Below, one piece after another: positions 15,602 to 16,073 of a DNA stretch of 16,073 nucleotides. Origin of the DNA: an uncultured Bacilli bacterium (GTDB taxonomy: Bacteria > Bacillota_I > Bacilli_A > RF39 > UBA660); NCBI GenBank assembly GCA_934089275.1, contig CAKOJJ010000024.1, forward strand, positions 1-16,073. Reading direction: 5' to 3'. The notes under the pieces were generated by a model. The model was not told the origin of the DNA, made no database searches, and saw only the letters and a list, made by a program, of their open reading frames with translations. Position numbers and translations under genes: made by a program. The first letter of the stretch is position 1. The number at the start of each line of letters is the position of its first letter.

Positions 15602-15717
15602 CTAACATTTTTATGAGTAATAATAGTCCAATAGCATTAAAAGATTATAGTCTTGCTCCATTTGAAATAAACTTAAAAGTTTTATTGTTCGTAAGTTATT
15701 ATATTGTATAAATAACA

Positions 15718-15757
15718 AAAAAAGGAAAAAATTATCAGTATAATTTAATCCTTTTTT
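15718..15757. terminator. Symmetric hairpin with A- and T-runs, possible terminator
   Basis: AAAAAAGGA pairs with TCCTTTTTT, a symmetric 2-nt internal loop follows, then AAATTAT pairs with ATAATTT around a CAGT loop. The flanking A6/T6 would allow termination on either strand, most usefully for the minus-strand gene from the right edge, about 150 nt beyond its stop. Confidence 0.5.
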
Positions 15758-15908
15758 ATATGTTTTTAAATTCAAGAGTGAATTTTATGTCTAGCCAACA
15801 CTAGATTTGTAATCCTGTACAAATTCTATTATGAGAACTCCCATACCCTTTAATGGAAATAAGATTATTTGTTTACAAATAATTTTAATTGTAAATTGTA
15901 ATTTGTAA

Positions 15909-16073
15909 TTAAACTTTTCTAACTGGAAATTGTATTTCTGTTAAATAATCATTCTCATTTTCTTTGTTCCAACAACCATCAATATAACATTCTCTCACAT
16001 TATCTATTATCTCATATCCATTATCTTCAATGTATTTTAAAATAATATTATAAGAATCTCTTAAATTATTATA
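15909..16073 (-). CDS. C-terminal end of a GyrI-like effector-binding protein (partial)
   Basis: The gene is cut by the right edge; 54 codons plus a TAA stop (15909-15911) are visible. The residues fit the end of the GyrI-like/AraC effector-binding domain: a helix ('LKYIEDNGYEI'), then 'RECYIDGCWNKE' and the closing strand 'YLTEIQFPVRKV', where the glutamate of TEIQ and a conserved aromatic residue line the ligand pocket in family members. Such domains occur alone or at the C-terminus of MerR or AraC regulators that sense drugs or other small molecules; which type this is cannot be told because the N-terminus is missing. No GC-rich hairpin follows at once. Confidence 0.8.
   Translation of the reverse strand, partial: YNNLRDSYNIILKYIEDNGYEIIDNVRECYIDGCWNKENENDYLTEIQFPVRKV

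Larger units (their letters stand above)
15526..15908. other. Gene-poor stretch between tRNA-Gly and the right-edge gene
   Basis: No convincing gene is seen in these 383 nt. It holds a tandem pair of GGAGTAATTTT (15580-15601), a second copy of the tRNA 3' end CTTGCTCCA (15652-15660), and a symmetric AT-rich hairpin (15718-15757). A 32-codon open frame (15613-15711) lacks a ribosome binding site. On the minus strand a short frame ending at about 15792 also lacks support. The content is compatible with decayed DNA left by an element that once used the tRNA gene as a target, but no integrase is recognisable. Confidence 0.45.

Noticed and set aside
15563..15612. Minus-strand reading KNYSKITPKYAK ending in a stop, as a possible integrase C-terminus
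   Set aside because: The frame is closed by a stop immediately upstream and no core recombinase residues are present; kept only as a repeat.
15613..15711. Plus-strand 32-codon open frame after tRNA-Gly
   Set aside because: No ribosome binding site or promoter, and no recognisable product; short open frames are expected in such AT-rich DNA.
15792..15844. Minus-strand short frame (about 17 codons from an ATG) near the right end
   Set aside because: No ribosome binding site and too short; I could not tie it to a transposase or integrase remnant.

Overview
The window is an AT-rich chromosomal segment of a low-GC Gram-positive bacterium (Firmicutes/Bacilli, possibly one of the uncultured gut lineages near Erysipelotrichia or RF39; this placement is inference). 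The evidence is a penicillin-binding protein with a PASTA domain, a lipoteichoic acid synthase, a T-box leader before valS, a CIRCE operator before hsp20, and AGGAGG-like ribosome binding sites. TGA serves as a normal stop (13277-13279, overlapping the next ATG), so this is not a mycoplasma-type genetic code. Nearly all genes lie on the minus strand. I see no complete mobile element and no CRISPR array.

Layout, left to right. 82-564: a small heat-shock protein gene with its own terminator and a promoter whose -35 box lies inside a CIRCE operator. 606-2941: a class B penicillin-binding protein preceded by an unrecognised 126-residue gene. 3043-5987: a compact three-gene operon for a small secreted Ser/Thr-rich protein, a SipW-like (ER-type) signal peptidase fused to a long membrane domain, and a two-pass DUF5305-like protein; this is the most interesting unit. 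6043-7557: lysS. 7619-8523: a divergently transcribed, unrecognised 275-residue acidic helical protein with its own strong promoter and a bidirectional terminator shared with valS. 8522-11326: valS with a complete T-box leader whose specifier reads GUA (Val). 11330-15345: an envelope cluster transcribed in the order ltaS, a membrane-anchored hypothetical protein overlapping it by ATGA, and a duplicated CmpB-type membrane protein. 15373-15525: tRNA-Gly(GCC) on the plus strand with promoter and terminator. 15526-15908: a gene-poor stretch with possible att-like repeats. 15909-16073: the C-terminal end of a GyrI-like effector-binding protein, cut by the window edge.

Themes. Several units concern the cell surface: septal or wall transpeptidase, SipW-type export, and lipoteichoic acid polymerisation. 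The two aminoacyl-tRNA synthetase genes are regulated separately; only valS has a T-box. Stop codons are repeatedly built into terminator stems (hsp20, DUF5305, lysS, the 275-aa gene, and at the stem edge valS), giving extremely short 3' untranslated regions.
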